NCBI RefSeq assembly: GCF_013359905.1
Contig: NZ_JABMCC010000101.1
Location: 1-64,000 of the forward strand
DNA: 64,000 nt
Reading direction: 5' to 3'
Source: Paenibacillus taichungensis
GTDB taxonomy: Bacteria > Bacillota > Bacilli > Paenibacillales > Paenibacillaceae
Positions within the stretch are counted from its first letter, which is position 1. Every line of letters starts with the position of its first letter. The notes beneath the pieces are model-generated. The model was not told the DNA's origin and did not search any database. It saw nothing but the letters and a program-made list of their open reading frames with translations. Both the position numbers and the translations under genes were made by a program. Positions 41,500 through 51,101 of this stretch are shown here, in pieces.

Positions 41500-41548
41500 A
41501 CCTGAACCAATGTCTGCGCACGCAGGATTGCTCAGGTTCTTTTTTTTT
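41500..41548 (+). terminator. Terminator of the beta-propeller glycosidase gene
   Basis: A long hairpin (ACCTGA arm 41500-41505 with TCAGGT, plus inner CTGCG/CGCAG) is followed by a T-run of nine or more. Confidence 0.88.
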
Positions 41549-41689
41549 TACATGTTCGACTTTGGATCGCGTGTCTTCAAGAATTTCCTTCCTGTATTTA
41601 CCTATAGGTTTAAGTGTCGTTACATGATATTATGTAGAACTCCATTTTCAAAATGGGAACATACTAAATACATAAACAAGGACGTATTT

Positions 41690-41977
41690 ATGAGTACAAA
41701 AACACGACATATTATTCTGATTTTATTCACTATCATTCTGATTATTGCATCCATCTTTTTTCATAAGTATCGTGAACTCAAACATCGTATCGAGTCTTCT
41801 GCCGACTCAGCTTACCGCAGTGTTATTCTGGAAAGTATACATTATAAAAAAGAGCTGGATCGATACATCAAAAGCAACAAAACAACAGATAAAACAAACC
41901 TGAGCATCTATACGAACAATATTAAGAACGCTTTCGAATATTATGCTTTCATTGAAAGAATTACAAAAGGTAAGTGA
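41690..41977 (+). CDS. Small hypothetical membrane-anchored protein
   Basis: Protein of 95 residues that I do not recognise. Residues 7-24 form one membrane helix (HIILILFTIILIIASIFF), followed by a basic, mostly helical tail of about 70 residues (KYRELKHRIESSADSAYRS; KELDRYIKSNKTTDKTN). The start has AAGGA 7 nt upstream. It lies between a terminator and a convergent AraC gene, so it is expressed alone. Confidence 0.65.
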   Translation: MSTKTRHIILILFTIILIIASIFFHKYRELKHRIESSADSAYRSVILESIHYKKELDRYIKSNKTTDKTNLSIYTNNIKNAFEYYAFIERITKGK

Positions 41978-42027
41978 TAAAACAAACATCATTATTAAGG
42001 GACTCCAACGTTTGAAATAAACCCACC

Positions 42028-42912
42028 CTATCTCAGCACTCTCGTCGAACCTACTTCTCTAAACTCCTGTCGATATGTCCTCGGTGACACCTGAACCGTA
42101 CGCTTGAACATCTTCCCGAAATGTGAAAAATTGCTGAATCCCGCTCGCAGAGCGATCTCGGTTATGGAATCCTCGCTTTCACGCAGCAAACGCTGCGCCT
42201 CCTTCACACGAAGCAGATTGAGATAATCGCTGAACGTGAAACCTGTAGTCTGTTTGAACAAACGGCTGAGATAATGGGGACTAATTCGAAATAATGCAGC
42301 AACCTCAGGCAGCGCTAAATCCTGCTGATAGTTATCGTTGAGATAACGCACCACTGCCTGTGCCTTGGGATGCAGAACCGGCTCACTGTCGGCCGAGTGC
42401 ACGGTGCTCAAATGTTTGTTACGGTAAGCAAACAACAGCAGTTCAACGGATCGGTGACGCAGCAGCAGACTGCTTCCAGCTCTGGTATGGACCATCTCAT
42501 CAATCATTTCACTGACCATTCGCTCCGCTGTTTCACTTGCTTGTGAAGGAAGCCTCAGAATGGGAATATTCCAGCCGAATGGCTCCTTCAGTCCCTCAGC
42601 CAGCTCGGGTAAAATAGCCAATTCGTTGAACAGCTCTGGCTTGATATACAGAACTATTCGATCATGGTCTGGTCTTCCACTCTCCATTGTTTTATGAACG
42701 GTATTCCGGTTAATGAATACGAAGTCTCCGGCTTTGATTCGATAAGTTCGATCCTTAATGAAGTAAATGCGCTCACCCGATAGCAGGTAGTACAGCTCAT
42801 AATGGTCATGCAGATGGTCATCGGTCATGGAAAAATATCCAAGGCGGCGATCATATTCGATATTCAAATATCCGGTGGGATCATGGTAATCCGCTTGAAA
42901 TGTCTGTATCAT
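42028..42912 (-). CDS. AraC family transcriptional regulator with cupin sensor domain
   Basis: DNA-binding regulator of 294 residues. An N-terminal cupin-type ligand domain (DHLHDHYELYYLLSGERIYFIKDRTYRIKAGDFVFI) is followed by two helix-turn-helix motifs at about 185-285 (LALPEVAALFRISPHYLSRLFKQTTG; ITEIALRAGFSNFSHFGKMFKRTV). The start at 42912 has GGGGG upstream. It is divergent from the Gfo/Idh/MocA gene, 125 nt away, so it probably controls that gene and perhaps the rest of the sugar locus. Confidence 0.92.
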   Translation of the reverse strand: MIQTFQADYHDPTGYLNIEYDRRLGYFSMTDDHLHDHYELYYLLSGERIYFIKDRTYRIKAGDFVFINRNTVHKTMESGRPDHDRIVLYIKPELFNELAILPELAEGLKEPFGWNIPILRLPSQASETAERMVSEMIDEMVHTRAGSSLLLRHRSVELLLFAYRNKHLSTVHSADSEPVLHPKAQAVVRYLNDNYQQDLALPEVAALFRISPHYLSRLFKQTTGFTFSDYLNLLRVKEAQRLLRESEDSITEIALRAGFSNFSHFGKMFKRTVQVSPRTYRQEFREVGSTRVLR

Positions 42913-42956
42913 GCAGCTGCCCCCTTTAGTTGAATTATAGCAAAATAAGCGGCATT

Positions 42957-42970
42957 TGAAAGCGATTACG
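42957..42970. promoter_or_regulatory. cre-like site between the AraC and Gfo/Idh/MocA genes
   Basis: TGAAAGCGATTACG matches the CcpA consensus TGWAANCGNTNWCA at all but the last base and lies in the divergent promoter region. Confidence 0.5.
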
Positions 42971-43037
42971 CACAAAAAGCGGCGAATGAAGTGCTTCCTT
43001 GTTATAGTCTAAAGCTATATTCAAGGAGGCGATACAC

Positions 43038-44327
43038 ATGAGTAACAAAAAACGCTACGTATTGGTCGGAACAGGCGGCCGTGCTGAATTTTTCTATGGA
43101 GCATTAGCCCAAAATTTCAGGGAAACATCCGAACTTGCAGCTTTTTGTGATATTAACCAGACACGCATGAATTACGCCAATCAGTTGCTGAGGGAAAAAT
43201 ATAAATACAATGAGGTGCCAACCTATCCTGCAGATCAGTTTGATCAGATGATTGAGAACGAGAAACCGGACTTCGTCATTGTAACTAGCATCGACCGCAC
43301 CCACCACAAATATATCATTCGCGCAATGGAGCTTGGCTGTGATGTTGTGACTGAGAAGCCCATGACCATTGATGAACACAAATGTCAGGATATTCTTGAT
43401 GCCGTCAAGCGGACTGGACAAAATATACGCGTCACCTTTAACTACCGTTATGCGCCGCACCATACCAAAATACGTGAACTGATTCAGAATGACACAATCG
43501 GAAAAGTGACTTCGGTCCACTTCGAATGGTTGCTGAATACGCGCCATGGCGCAGATTACTTCCGCCGTTGGCACCGGGACAAGCGTAATAGTGGCGGACT
43601 GCTCGTGCACAAATCCACGCATCACTTCGACTTGGTCAATTTCTGGATCGGTTCGCAGCCTGAGACCGTCTTCGCATTCGGTGATCTCATGTATTATGGT
43701 AGAGAGAACGCAGAGGAACGAGGCGTGACCCAGTTTTACACTCGTGCAACGGGCAACCCGATTGCGCAAGAAGATCCTTTTGCCCTGCATCTGGATTCGG
43801 ATGCACATCTCAAAGCCATGTATCTGGATGCTGAACCGGAAGACGGCTACCAGCGGGATCAAAGCGTATTCGGAGATGGCATCAACATCGAGGATACAAT
43901 GGGTGTTCTTGTCCAGTATCAGAACAAAGCCATTTTGACCTATTCACTGGTTGCATACCAGCCGTGGGAAGGCTATCGCATCGCCATTAATGGCACCAAA
44001 GGCCGGATCGAAATGAACATTGTAGAACAATCCTATGTTAACTCGCTGGGTGACAAAAATCTTGAAGGTGCATTGATTGGCAAAACACTGCGTGTCCTTC
44101 CCATGTTCGATGCCCCATACGAGGTTCAGGTCGAGGAAAAAGAAGGTGGTCATGGCGGAGGTGATCCTGTACTTCTGAATGATCTGTTTGGAGAGCCAGC
44201 GGAAGATCCATACCACCGCGCTGCCAACCAATTCGACGGAGCAAGATCCATCCTCACCGGAATTGCAGCCAACCGAGCCATCGCAACCGGCTTACCTGTT
44301 CGCATCAACAATCTGGTTCGTTTCTAG
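43038..44327 (+). CDS. Gfo/Idh/MocA family NAD(P)-dependent sugar oxidoreductase
   Basis: Cytoplasmic oxidoreductase of 429 residues. The N-terminal Rossmann domain begins RYVLVGTGGRAEFFYGAL and contains the family's EKP motif (VTEKPMTIDEHK, with the catalytic Lys). The C-terminal alpha/beta domain has RRWHRDKRNSGGLLVHKSTHHFDLVNFW, whose GG..HKS..HxxD pattern holds substrate and proton-relay residues. Such enzymes oxidise or isomerise sugars, inositols or glycosides. AAGGAGG precedes the ATG. It is divergent from an AraC regulator and closed by a terminator, so it is a separately controlled step of the sugar locus. Confidence 0.93.
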   Translation: MSNKKRYVLVGTGGRAEFFYGALAQNFRETSELAAFCDINQTRMNYANQLLREKYKYNEVPTYPADQFDQMIENEKPDFVIVTSIDRTHHKYIIRAMELGCDVVTEKPMTIDEHKCQDILDAVKRTGQNIRVTFNYRYAPHHTKIRELIQNDTIGKVTSVHFEWLLNTRHGADYFRRWHRDKRNSGGLLVHKSTHHFDLVNFWIGSQPETVFAFGDLMYYGRENAEERGVTQFYTRATGNPIAQEDPFALHLDSDAHLKAMYLDAEPEDGYQRDQSVFGDGINIEDTMGVLVQYQNKAILTYSLVAYQPWEGYRIAINGTKGRIEMNIVEQSYVNSLGDKNLEGALIGKTLRVLPMFDAPYEVQVEEKEGGHGGGDPVLLNDLFGEPAEDPYHRAANQFDGARSILTGIAANRAIATGLPVRINNLVRF

Positions 44328-44360
44328 GAACGCAAGGCCGCTCCAACCACATTTAATTCA

Positions 44361-44388
44361 AAGACTGCGTGTAATACGCAGTCTTTTT
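44361..44388 (+). terminator. Terminator of the Gfo/Idh/MocA gene
   Basis: A perfect 10-bp stem (44361-44370 with 44376-44385) with a 5-nt loop, followed by Ts. Confidence 0.92.
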
Positions 44389-44435
44389 CCCATTTTGACG
44401 ACGGTCTTGAAATCTATTCGCTTAAGGAGGAATCC

Positions 44436-46253
44436 ATGTTTTTCTCATTAAAAAGCCGCCTGATCGCCTTTATCATTGTGCTCTTCGTTCTTTGTTTTGG
44501 CGCACTCTCCTTCCTACTCTTTAAGGAATCACGCACTGTAATTCGTTCCTACATTGAATCTTCTGCTCTTGAGAAGATGGAGGAATACGGTTCCTATGTC
44601 GATATGGTTCAAATGCAGATCTATGATGTAGCCTCTCTTGTTTTCAACAGCGATACCGCCAAGAACTGGGATAACGCAATAAGTGACTCCAACCTTCCTG
44701 AAGGGGAAAAGATGCTTGTCAATCTGGCGATGAGCCGTTTTCTGACCCAGGCTACGAACAGCTACACCAGTATCTCCGATGTATCCATCTATCGACGAAA
44801 TGGACTGAGGATTGGCAGTGAAAATCAAGTAACGACCGACGCTCTCTTTTTGCAGGAATCATGGTACAAAAATTTCTTTATCTCAGAGAATCACTGGCTG
44901 CCTCCACATACCGATCAACATGAAAATATAAGGGATCACGGCAACCCGGTAGTTAGTCTGCTAATGCCCATCGGGACCTTTCACCATGCTACAGCCCAAA
45001 ATGTGATGAAAATTAACGTCAGCGAATCTTACTTTCTGGAACCGCTTAACCGAATCCATTTGGCTGAGAGCAGCACTATTTTTCTACTGGGCGAACAAGG
45101 AAGTCCTATTCTTTCCCAACAGGCCAATCAGCTTGGTGCCGAAGCTTTAGCAGAAATCGATCAGATCCGGAACAACTCGCTCAAATCGGGTGTGGTGTAC
45201 CTGAACAATGATGAAGGACAGCGTGATATTCTGGTATACAAAAAGCTGGGGCGTACGGGCTGGATGCTGGCTGGTCTGGCACCGGAAAAAGAGCTATATT
45301 CTTCTCTTCACAAACTTCAGAGTACCATTCTGGTGGTCACCATTGTTCTCATTCTCGTCTCTTTGTTTGCCGCTGCCTGGCTCTCTTATGGCGTCACCAA
45401 ACCTTTAACACGACTGGTATTGGCCATGAGACAGGTACAGCGCGGCGCATTCGATCAAGCAGAGTCCCTTCTGCCTCCGGACAAAAATGTAAAAAGCGAA
45501 GTCAGTTATGTCATCTCCACTTTCCGCTACATGATCAGCCGATTGCGACAGCACATCCAGAACGAATTCGAGCTGAAGCTACTCCGCCAGCAAGCTGAGT
45601 ATAAAGCGCTGCTCATGCAGATTAATCCCCATTTTATGTTTAACACGCTGGAACTGGTGAGCAGTCTCGCCATGCAGCGCCGAACAGATGATACAGTTCA
45701 GGTCATTGAGGATCTGGGCAAAATGATGCGATTCTCCATGAATACAAGTGACGACAGGGTACAGCTTGCAGAGGAACTGGCTTATATCCGCCACTATATC
45801 TCCATTCTGCAAACCCGTTTCGGTCATAAGCTGGACATTTCTCTGACACAGGAAGGCAAGCTGAATTCTCTGGTCATCATTAAATTTATTCTTCAGCCGC
45901 TTATCGAGAATGCCGTCAAATACAGCTTCCAGCATCAGACGACGGCAGAGGTACACATCCTGATCTCCAGACGGAATAACCACCTTCATTTCAACATTTC
46001 AGACAATGGGCCCGGGATTCCAGCCGAAATCATCCAGAAAATTCATGATCCTGTTGAAGCATCTCAGCTGGAACCCCTATTGCGAAGCCAAAGCTGGCAC
46101 ATTGGGCTCGGTAATGTAGTTGCACGCTGCCGCTTGCATTACGGAAGTCTGTTTAACATTCAGATCGAGAACGGAGAGCATAACGGCACGTCTATTGAAC
46201 TGATTCTACCCGCACAGGAGGAATATGATGTACAACGTATTGATCGCAGATGA
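44436..46253 (+). CDS. Sensor histidine kinase, YesM type
   Basis: Membrane sensor of 605 residues. A membrane helix at about 8-30 and another at about 288-312 flank an extracellular sensor domain of roughly 255 residues. A HAMP linker follows, then the His_kinase (LytS/YesM-type) domain with H399 in QINPHFMFNTLE, and HATPase_c (FILQPLIENAVKYS; ISDNGPGIP). It responds to extracellular sugar or a binding-protein signal and phosphorylates the response regulator encoded next. AAGGAGG lies 5 nt upstream of the ATG. It overlaps the regulator gene by 26 nt. Confidence 0.94.
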   Translation: MFFSLKSRLIAFIIVLFVLCFGALSFLLFKESRTVIRSYIESSALEKMEEYGSYVDMVQMQIYDVASLVFNSDTAKNWDNAISDSNLPEGEKMLVNLAMSRFLTQATNSYTSISDVSIYRRNGLRIGSENQVTTDALFLQESWYKNFFISENHWLPPHTDQHENIRDHGNPVVSLLMPIGTFHHATAQNVMKINVSESYFLEPLNRIHLAESSTIFLLGEQGSPILSQQANQLGAEALAEIDQIRNNSLKSGVVYLNNDEGQRDILVYKKLGRTGWMLAGLAPEKELYSSLHKLQSTILVVTIVLILVSLFAAAWLSYGVTKPLTRLVLAMRQVQRGAFDQAESLLPPDKNVKSEVSYVISTFRYMISRLRQHIQNEFELKLLRQQAEYKALLMQINPHFMFNTLELVSSLAMQRRTDDTVQVIEDLGKMMRFSMNTSDDRVQLAEELAYIRHYISILQTRFGHKLDISLTQEGKLNSLVIIKFILQPLIENAVKYSFQHQTTAEVHILISRRNNHLHFNISDNGPGIPAEIIQKIHDPVEASQLEPLLRSQSWHIGLGNVVARCRLHYGSLFNIQIENGEHNGTSIELILPAQEEYDVQRIDRR

Positions 46254-47790
46254 CGAGATCGAGGTTCGCGAAGGACTAAAATTGAAAGTGAACTGGCAAG
46301 ACATGGGCTTTATCATTTCAGGTGAAGTAGCAAACGGCATCGAAGCGGAAGAGCTTCTGAAAACTGAACATTTTGACTTGTTAATTACAGACATGAACAT
46401 GCCGGTCATGGATGGCGTCCAATTACTGGACGTTTGCCGAAGCCTTAATCCTTCCATTCAAATTATGATCATCACTGGATATGAAGATTTCCACTATGCC
46501 AGAGCAGGTGTGCGCAGCCAGGCCATGGACTATTTGCTGAAGCCTGTAACCCGGGATGAACTGAAAACCACTTTAAATAAAATCAAAGATGAGTTGGATA
46601 AAAAGAAACAGCTACACGGCGATTCCGAAATGATGCAATGGCGTCTCTCCCAGTATTACAAAGAAATGAAGCAACGTTTCCTGCTTGATCTTGTTAGGGG
46701 ACATCGCCTCCCACCTTCTTCACTGCCAGAACGAATGCGGCTGTTTCATCTGGAATCCTGGCAGGATCACAGCGTCTGTTTCATCACCGCTGGCATGCGA
46801 AACTCTGGGATACAGACTGCCTCAGTGGAACGTATTCCCGAAAAGCTCCACCTACCCTTTGAACTGCTTTGTCACGAAATGGCTCAATCCTATCCAGATA
46901 ACGTGCAAGTGTTCCATGACGGAGCCCACCCTGGAATCATGCATTTCATAACATTGGAAGGTATTCAGCACGAATTTGCTCAGCAGATCACAGCACAGAC
47001 CCGCTCTGTCTTAACGATGGATGTACAAGTTGGATTGGGATTGTCCGTGTCTGGGTTTGAGCGCTGGAAAGAGGGCTATATTCATTCCCTCTTGGCTTGG
47101 AACTCTGCTGGGCGCAAAGGTGCACAGGACCGTGTGCCCGTAGTAGATCATAGTCCATTACTGCCTGAGGAAACCAGTCGCATGCTGCATCGTTGCCTCA
47201 TTCGTGGAGAGCTGGATTCCTTCCGCACCGTGATTCGAAAGGAGCTTGCTGACTCATTTCGGATATCCACTTCCCATATGATCCGAAGCCTTTTTCAAAT
47301 TTCATTATTGTTCGAACAGGAATCCTCGTGGATTTCCCCGGAATGGGTGCTTTGGCTAAAGACCCCAGACCAGGCAGAACTGCTGCTGATGCATTGGGCG
47401 GAAGATTTTGTGAATCAACAGCAGCCATCCGAGGTTGGAGAAGATACGGTTATTGAATCGGCCAAACGATATATTGAGGAAAATTACATGCTGGAACTGA
47501 CATTAACTTCGTTAGCTGACCATTATAACTACAACTCTACCTATTTTTCAGAGATATTCAAAGAAGCTGCCGGCATCTCTTTTATTCAATATGTAACCGA
47601 GGTGCGAATGAAACATGCCATACGTTTACTGAGGGAAACCCAACTAACCGTCTGGGATGTTACAGAGCTGACAGGCTTCCGTTCCCCAAGCTATTTCAGT
47701 TCAAAATTCAAAAAAATGTTCAACATAAGTCCTTCAGATTATCGTTTGCTGCATTCCGAAAAAATTGATAATCATGATCCGAAGAAATGA
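46228..47790 (+). CDS. Response regulator with AraC output domain, YesN type
   Basis: Regulator of 520 residues. The receiver domain (1-125) has D55 in LLITDMNMPVMDG and the conserved Lys in YLLKPVT. A middle region of about 270 residues of the YesN/DUF type follows, then a C-terminal AraC double helix-turn-helix at about 420-515 (LTSLADHYNYNSTYFSEIFKEAAG; VTELTGFRSPSYFSSKFKKMF). The second of two adjacent ATGs is better spaced from AGGAGG. It likely activates the permease/binding-protein/glycosidase genes downstream. The stop is followed by a hairpin holding a cre site. Confidence 0.94.
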   Translation: MYNVLIADDEIEVREGLKLKVNWQDMGFIISGEVANGIEAEELLKTEHFDLLITDMNMPVMDGVQLLDVCRSLNPSIQIMIITGYEDFHYARAGVRSQAMDYLLKPVTRDELKTTLNKIKDELDKKKQLHGDSEMMQWRLSQYYKEMKQRFLLDLVRGHRLPPSSLPERMRLFHLESWQDHSVCFITAGMRNSGIQTASVERIPEKLHLPFELLCHEMAQSYPDNVQVFHDGAHPGIMHFITLEGIQHEFAQQITAQTRSVLTMDVQVGLGLSVSGFERWKEGYIHSLLAWNSAGRKGAQDRVPVVDHSPLLPEETSRMLHRCLIRGELDSFRTVIRKELADSFRISTSHMIRSLFQISLLFEQESSWISPEWVLWLKTPDQAELLLMHWAEDFVNQQQPSEVGEDTVIESAKRYIEENYMLELTLTSLADHYNYNSTYFSEIFKEAAGISFIQYVTEVRMKHAIRLLRETQLTVWDVTELTGFRSPSYFSSKFKKMFNISPSDYRLLHSEKIDNHDPKK

Positions 47791-47837
47791 GATTCCGGCT
47801 TCTCCTCCTCCCCAGTATGATGAATTTACCAAGAGAA

Positions 47838-47876
47838 TCACCGCAAATATTGTAAGCGGATTCAATTTTGCGGTGA
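47838..47876 (+). repeat. 10-bp inverted repeat with a cre site in its loop
   Basis: TCACCGCAAA (47838-47847) and TTTGCGGTGA (47867-47876) are perfect inverted arms around a 19-nt loop. It lies between the YesN-type regulator gene and the first permease gene. No T-run follows, so it is more likely an operator or mRNA structure than a plain terminator. Confidence 0.7.
47850..47865. promoter_or_regulatory. cre site upstream of the sugar ABC transporter
   Basis: TTGTAAGCGGATTCAA fits the relaxed CcpA consensus WTGNAANCGNWWNCAW at every position. It lies about 50 nt before the first permease start, inside the loop of the inverted repeat. Confidence 0.68.
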
Positions 47877-47913
47877 TCACGAATTAACATCCAATCCTGA
47901 AGGGAGGCCTATG

Positions 47914-48828
47914 ATGAGAAAGCTGTCCAAGCCGTTATACGGCCAGCAGAATATGACTGCCTATTTGTTTCTGCTGCCCTGGCTCATCGGACTTTTCTGT
48001 CTGACACTCGGACCGATGGTTGCGTCGCTCTACCTGTCCTTGACTAAATTTAATTTGTTATCATCACCAACGTGGACGGGGCTCAGCAACTATGTCCAGA
48101 TTTTTACCGAAGACGATACCTTTCGCAGATCTTTGGGGCTAACATTTTATTATGTATTTCTATCTGTTCCGCTCAGGCTTGCCTTCGCCCTGCTTGTAGC
48201 AATGGCGCTGAACAAAGGGATTCGGGGACTCGGCTTATACCGAACCGTGTATTACATCCCTTCCCTATTGGGAGGCAGCGTCGCTATTGCGATCGTCTGG
48301 CGTCAGATTTTCGAAGGAAGTGGCTTGGTCAATCAGTTTCTGAGTTGGTTCGGAATCACCGGACCCGCCTGGATTGCCCATCCCGATTATGTGGTCTATA
48401 CGATCATTACGCTCTCTGTATGGCAGTTCGGTTCGGCCATGGTTATCTTCCTGGCTGGCCTAAAACAAATTCCAGCCGATTTATATGAAGCTTCGGACGT
48501 TGACGGGGCCGGAAAGGTACGCCAATTCTTCGGCATCACACTTCCGATGCTCTCGCCTGTTATTTTTTTCAACCTGATCATGAGCATGATCAATTCGTTT
48601 CAAGCCTTTACACCCGCTTATGTGATCGGGGATGGACGCGGAGGTCCGCTCGACGCCACAATGTTCTATACCTTGTACCTGTATCTGAAAGGCTTCTCGT
48701 TCTTTGATATGGGTTATGCTTCTGCCCTGGCGTGGATCATGCTGGTCATTATCGGGGTATTCACCGCAATCGTCTTTCTCACCTCGAAATTCTGGGTGTT
48801 CTACGGCGACAATCAGGAAGGGAGATAG
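47914..48828 (+). CDS. Sugar ABC transporter permease, UgpA/MalF/LplB type
   Basis: First permease of a CUT1-type oligosaccharide importer, 304 residues, with six predicted membrane helices (first FLLPWLIGLFCLTLGPMVASLYLSL). The coupling motif is DLYEASDVDGAGKVRQFFGITLPML (EAA loop). The second of two adjacent ATGs is better spaced from AAGGGAGG. No ATPase gene is in the locus; importers of this type share a common MsmX-like ATPase encoded elsewhere. Confidence 0.93.
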   Translation: MRKLSKPLYGQQNMTAYLFLLPWLIGLFCLTLGPMVASLYLSLTKFNLLSSPTWTGLSNYVQIFTEDDTFRRSLGLTFYYVFLSVPLRLAFALLVAMALNKGIRGLGLYRTVYYIPSLLGGSVAIAIVWRQIFEGSGLVNQFLSWFGITGPAWIAHPDYVVYTIITLSVWQFGSAMVIFLAGLKQIPADLYEASDVDGAGKVRQFFGITLPMLSPVIFFNLIMSMINSFQAFTPAYVIGDGRGGPLDATMFYTLYLYLKGFSFFDMGYASALAWIMLVIIGVFTAIVFLTSKFWVFYGDNQEGR

Positions 48829-48833
48829 TACAC

Positions 48834-49673
48834 ATGCCACTAAAGCGACGTTTGGTTCAAGCCGGGAGGCATGCCGCCATTATCCTCTTCGGTCTGCTGA
48901 TGTTGTATCCGGTGTTATGGTTAATTCTCAGTTCGTTTAAACCAAATCATCTCATCTTCACGAATAGTAGCCTGATTCCAACCAGCTTTACTCTTGAACA
49001 TTTTGTGAATGGCTGGAAAGGATTGCAAGGGGTGTCGTTTGGCCGCTTCTTCGGCAACTCGGCGTTGATCTCGGTCATGAGTGTGTTGGGAAATGTGATT
49101 TCTTGTTCCTTTGCAGCCTACGCTTTTTCCAGATTGAAGTTCAAGTTCAAAGGCCTGTGGTTCAGCATTATGCTGGTCACAATCATGCTTCCTTACCATG
49201 TAACCCTGGTACCTCAGTACATTCTGTATAACGAGCTGCATTGGATTAATACGTATTTCCCGCTCATTCTGCCCAAGTGGCTGGCACAGGATTCCTTCTT
49301 CATTCTGCTCATGGTTCAATTCATCCGTGGTATCCCACGGGAGCTGGACGAGAGTGCAACTATTGACGGTTGCGGGCAATCGCAGATTTTTTTCAGAATC
49401 GTGGTGCCTCTTCTCGTTCCTGCCCTGATCACAACAGCGATCTTCACCTTCATCTGGAGCTGGGATGACTTCTTTAGTCAGATGATCTACCTGAGCAAAA
49501 TTGATCTGTTTACCGTACAGCTTGGGATTCGGTCGTTATTCGATCCATCGGGACAATCGGATTGGGGCGCACTGCTCGCCATGTCCACGCTGTCTCTGCT
49601 GCCTGTGACCATTATCTTTCTGGTATTTCAGCGTTATTTTCTAGAGGGAATTGCAACGACTGGGCTGAAGTGA
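48834..49673 (+). CDS. Sugar ABC transporter permease, UgpE/MalG type
   Basis: Second permease, 279 residues, with six predicted helices and the EAA loop ELDESATIDGCGQSQIFFRIVVPLL. The typical N-terminal segment YPVLWLILSSFKPN is present. The start at 48834 has GGGAG upstream and lies 5 nt after the stop of the first permease gene, so the two are translated together. Confidence 0.93.
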   Translation: MPLKRRLVQAGRHAAIILFGLLMLYPVLWLILSSFKPNHLIFTNSSLIPTSFTLEHFVNGWKGLQGVSFGRFFGNSALISVMSVLGNVISCSFAAYAFSRLKFKFKGLWFSIMLVTIMLPYHVTLVPQYILYNELHWINTYFPLILPKWLAQDSFFILLMVQFIRGIPRELDESATIDGCGQSQIFFRIVVPLLVPALITTAIFTFIWSWDDFFSQMIYLSKIDLFTVQLGIRSLFDPSGQSDWGALLAMSTLSLLPVTIIFLVFQRYFLEGIATTGLK

Positions 49674-49761
49674 TTACGAAATTACGAAAATACCTGTCCA
49701 GACGCAATACGTGTACAACAGATATTATGTTTTTCATTATCCATCGTCAGGGGGATTTCTC

Positions 49762-51078
49762 ATGTTCAAACGATTAATGATCACTGTTATAGCTTCGCTC
49801 CTGTTATTGGTAACTGCCTGCTCTGGAACGGATCATACCGGCGCTGATGAGCAAAAAGGAACGGAAACCGCGGAAGACGGGCAAGTCGAATTGCGCATGA
49901 TGTGGTGGGGCGATCAAAAACGGGCAGATATTACGAATGAAGCCCTGAAGGTTTTTCAGGAGAAACATCCGAATATTAAAATTGTAGGTGAATTTGCGCC
50001 TTCCTCCGGATATTTCGACAAGTTGAATACACAGCTCGCGTCAGGCACAGCACCGGATATTTTCTTCCTTGGAGGTAATGTGGTTGACTATGCCAAGAAG
50101 GATGTGCTTTTGAACCTGGACCCTTATGTCGGTAGTGAACTGAATCTGGATGGCATGGATGCCACCATGGTTGAGTATGGGCGTCTTGATGGAAAGTTGC
50201 AGCATATTTCCGCGGGTGCGAATGCACGGGGCATTGTCGTCAATCAGGCGCTGTTCGATCAAGCGGGAATCCCTTTGCCGGCTTCGGATTGGACTTGGGA
50301 AGATTATGCTGCAATCAGCAAAGAGCTGTCCGACAAGCTCGGCAAGGGCTTTTATGGAACCTATAATTTCACGGTTGACGGTATGGACATCTTTTTGAAA
50401 CAACGCGGCAAACAGCTATATGATATGAAGAACGGAACGCTCGGATTTGCAAAAGAAGACATTTTGGAATGGTTCATTTACTGGGAGCAGGCTTCCAAAT
50501 CCGGAGGTGTGGTCACGCCTGAATTGCAGGTTTCCAATCCACCGGATGATACGAGTAAATCCTTGCTTATTACGGGCAAGGCGGCTATGAGCTTGCTTCC
50601 TTCGAATCAGCTGGCTGCTTTCCAGAGTCTCACGGAAGATAAGTTAATTCTTTTGCCTGTACCACGGGGTCCAAAAGGAACTGGGGTTGTATTTGAATCC
50701 AGTCAGGGGTTGTCCGGTTATGCAAATACCAAACATGCAAAAGAAGTCGCGATCCTGATGGATTTCTGGATTAATGATCCGGACGCAGCCAAAATTCTCG
50801 GCAACGACCGCGGCGTGCCCGTTACGGAAGCCAACCGCAATCTGCTTCAACAAGAAGCGGGACCTGTTGAGGAGATTGTATATAATTACACCAGCTTTGT
50901 ATCTGAAGCTACAAAAACGGAGCCTTTTGACGTGAGCTATAATCCTCCGGGATTCGCTGAATTCTCCAAGCTGGCCCAGACAACCAACCAGGAAATCGGC
51001 TTTGGCCGAAAAAGTGTGGAGCAAGCCGTGACTGACTTCTATAATGGCACCGTACGAATTTTTGAATCCAATCAATAA
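49762..51078 (+). CDS. Extracellular sugar-binding lipoprotein (SBP family 1)
   Basis: Solute receptor of 438 residues. The lipoprotein signal has lipobox VTAC (Cys20), an acidic linker follows, and then the SBP_bac_1 fold (VELRMMWWGDQKRADITNEALKVFQEKHPNIKI; GTAPDIFFLGG). It should bind oligosaccharides for the two permeases upstream. Unlike most such operons the binding protein comes after the permeases. GGGGG lies 7 nt before the ATG. Confidence 0.93.
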   Translation: MFKRLMITVIASLLLLVTACSGTDHTGADEQKGTETAEDGQVELRMMWWGDQKRADITNEALKVFQEKHPNIKIVGEFAPSSGYFDKLNTQLASGTAPDIFFLGGNVVDYAKKDVLLNLDPYVGSELNLDGMDATMVEYGRLDGKLQHISAGANARGIVVNQALFDQAGIPLPASDWTWEDYAAISKELSDKLGKGFYGTYNFTVDGMDIFLKQRGKQLYDMKNGTLGFAKEDILEWFIYWEQASKSGGVVTPELQVSNPPDDTSKSLLITGKAAMSLLPSNQLAAFQSLTEDKLILLPVPRGPKGTGVVFESSQGLSGYANTKHAKEVAILMDFWINDPDAAKILGNDRGVPVTEANRNLLQQEAGPVEEIVYNYTSFVSEATKTEPFDVSYNPPGFAEFSKLAQTTNQEIGFGRKSVEQAVTDFYNGTVRIFESNQ

Positions 51079-51101
51079 TTAACCGCTTCAAGGAGGTCAA
51101 C

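Noticed and set aside
43104..43862. 252-codon minus-strand frame opposite the Gfo/Idh/MocA gene
   Set aside because: Shadow frame; the plus-strand gene has all family motifs and a good ribosome binding site.
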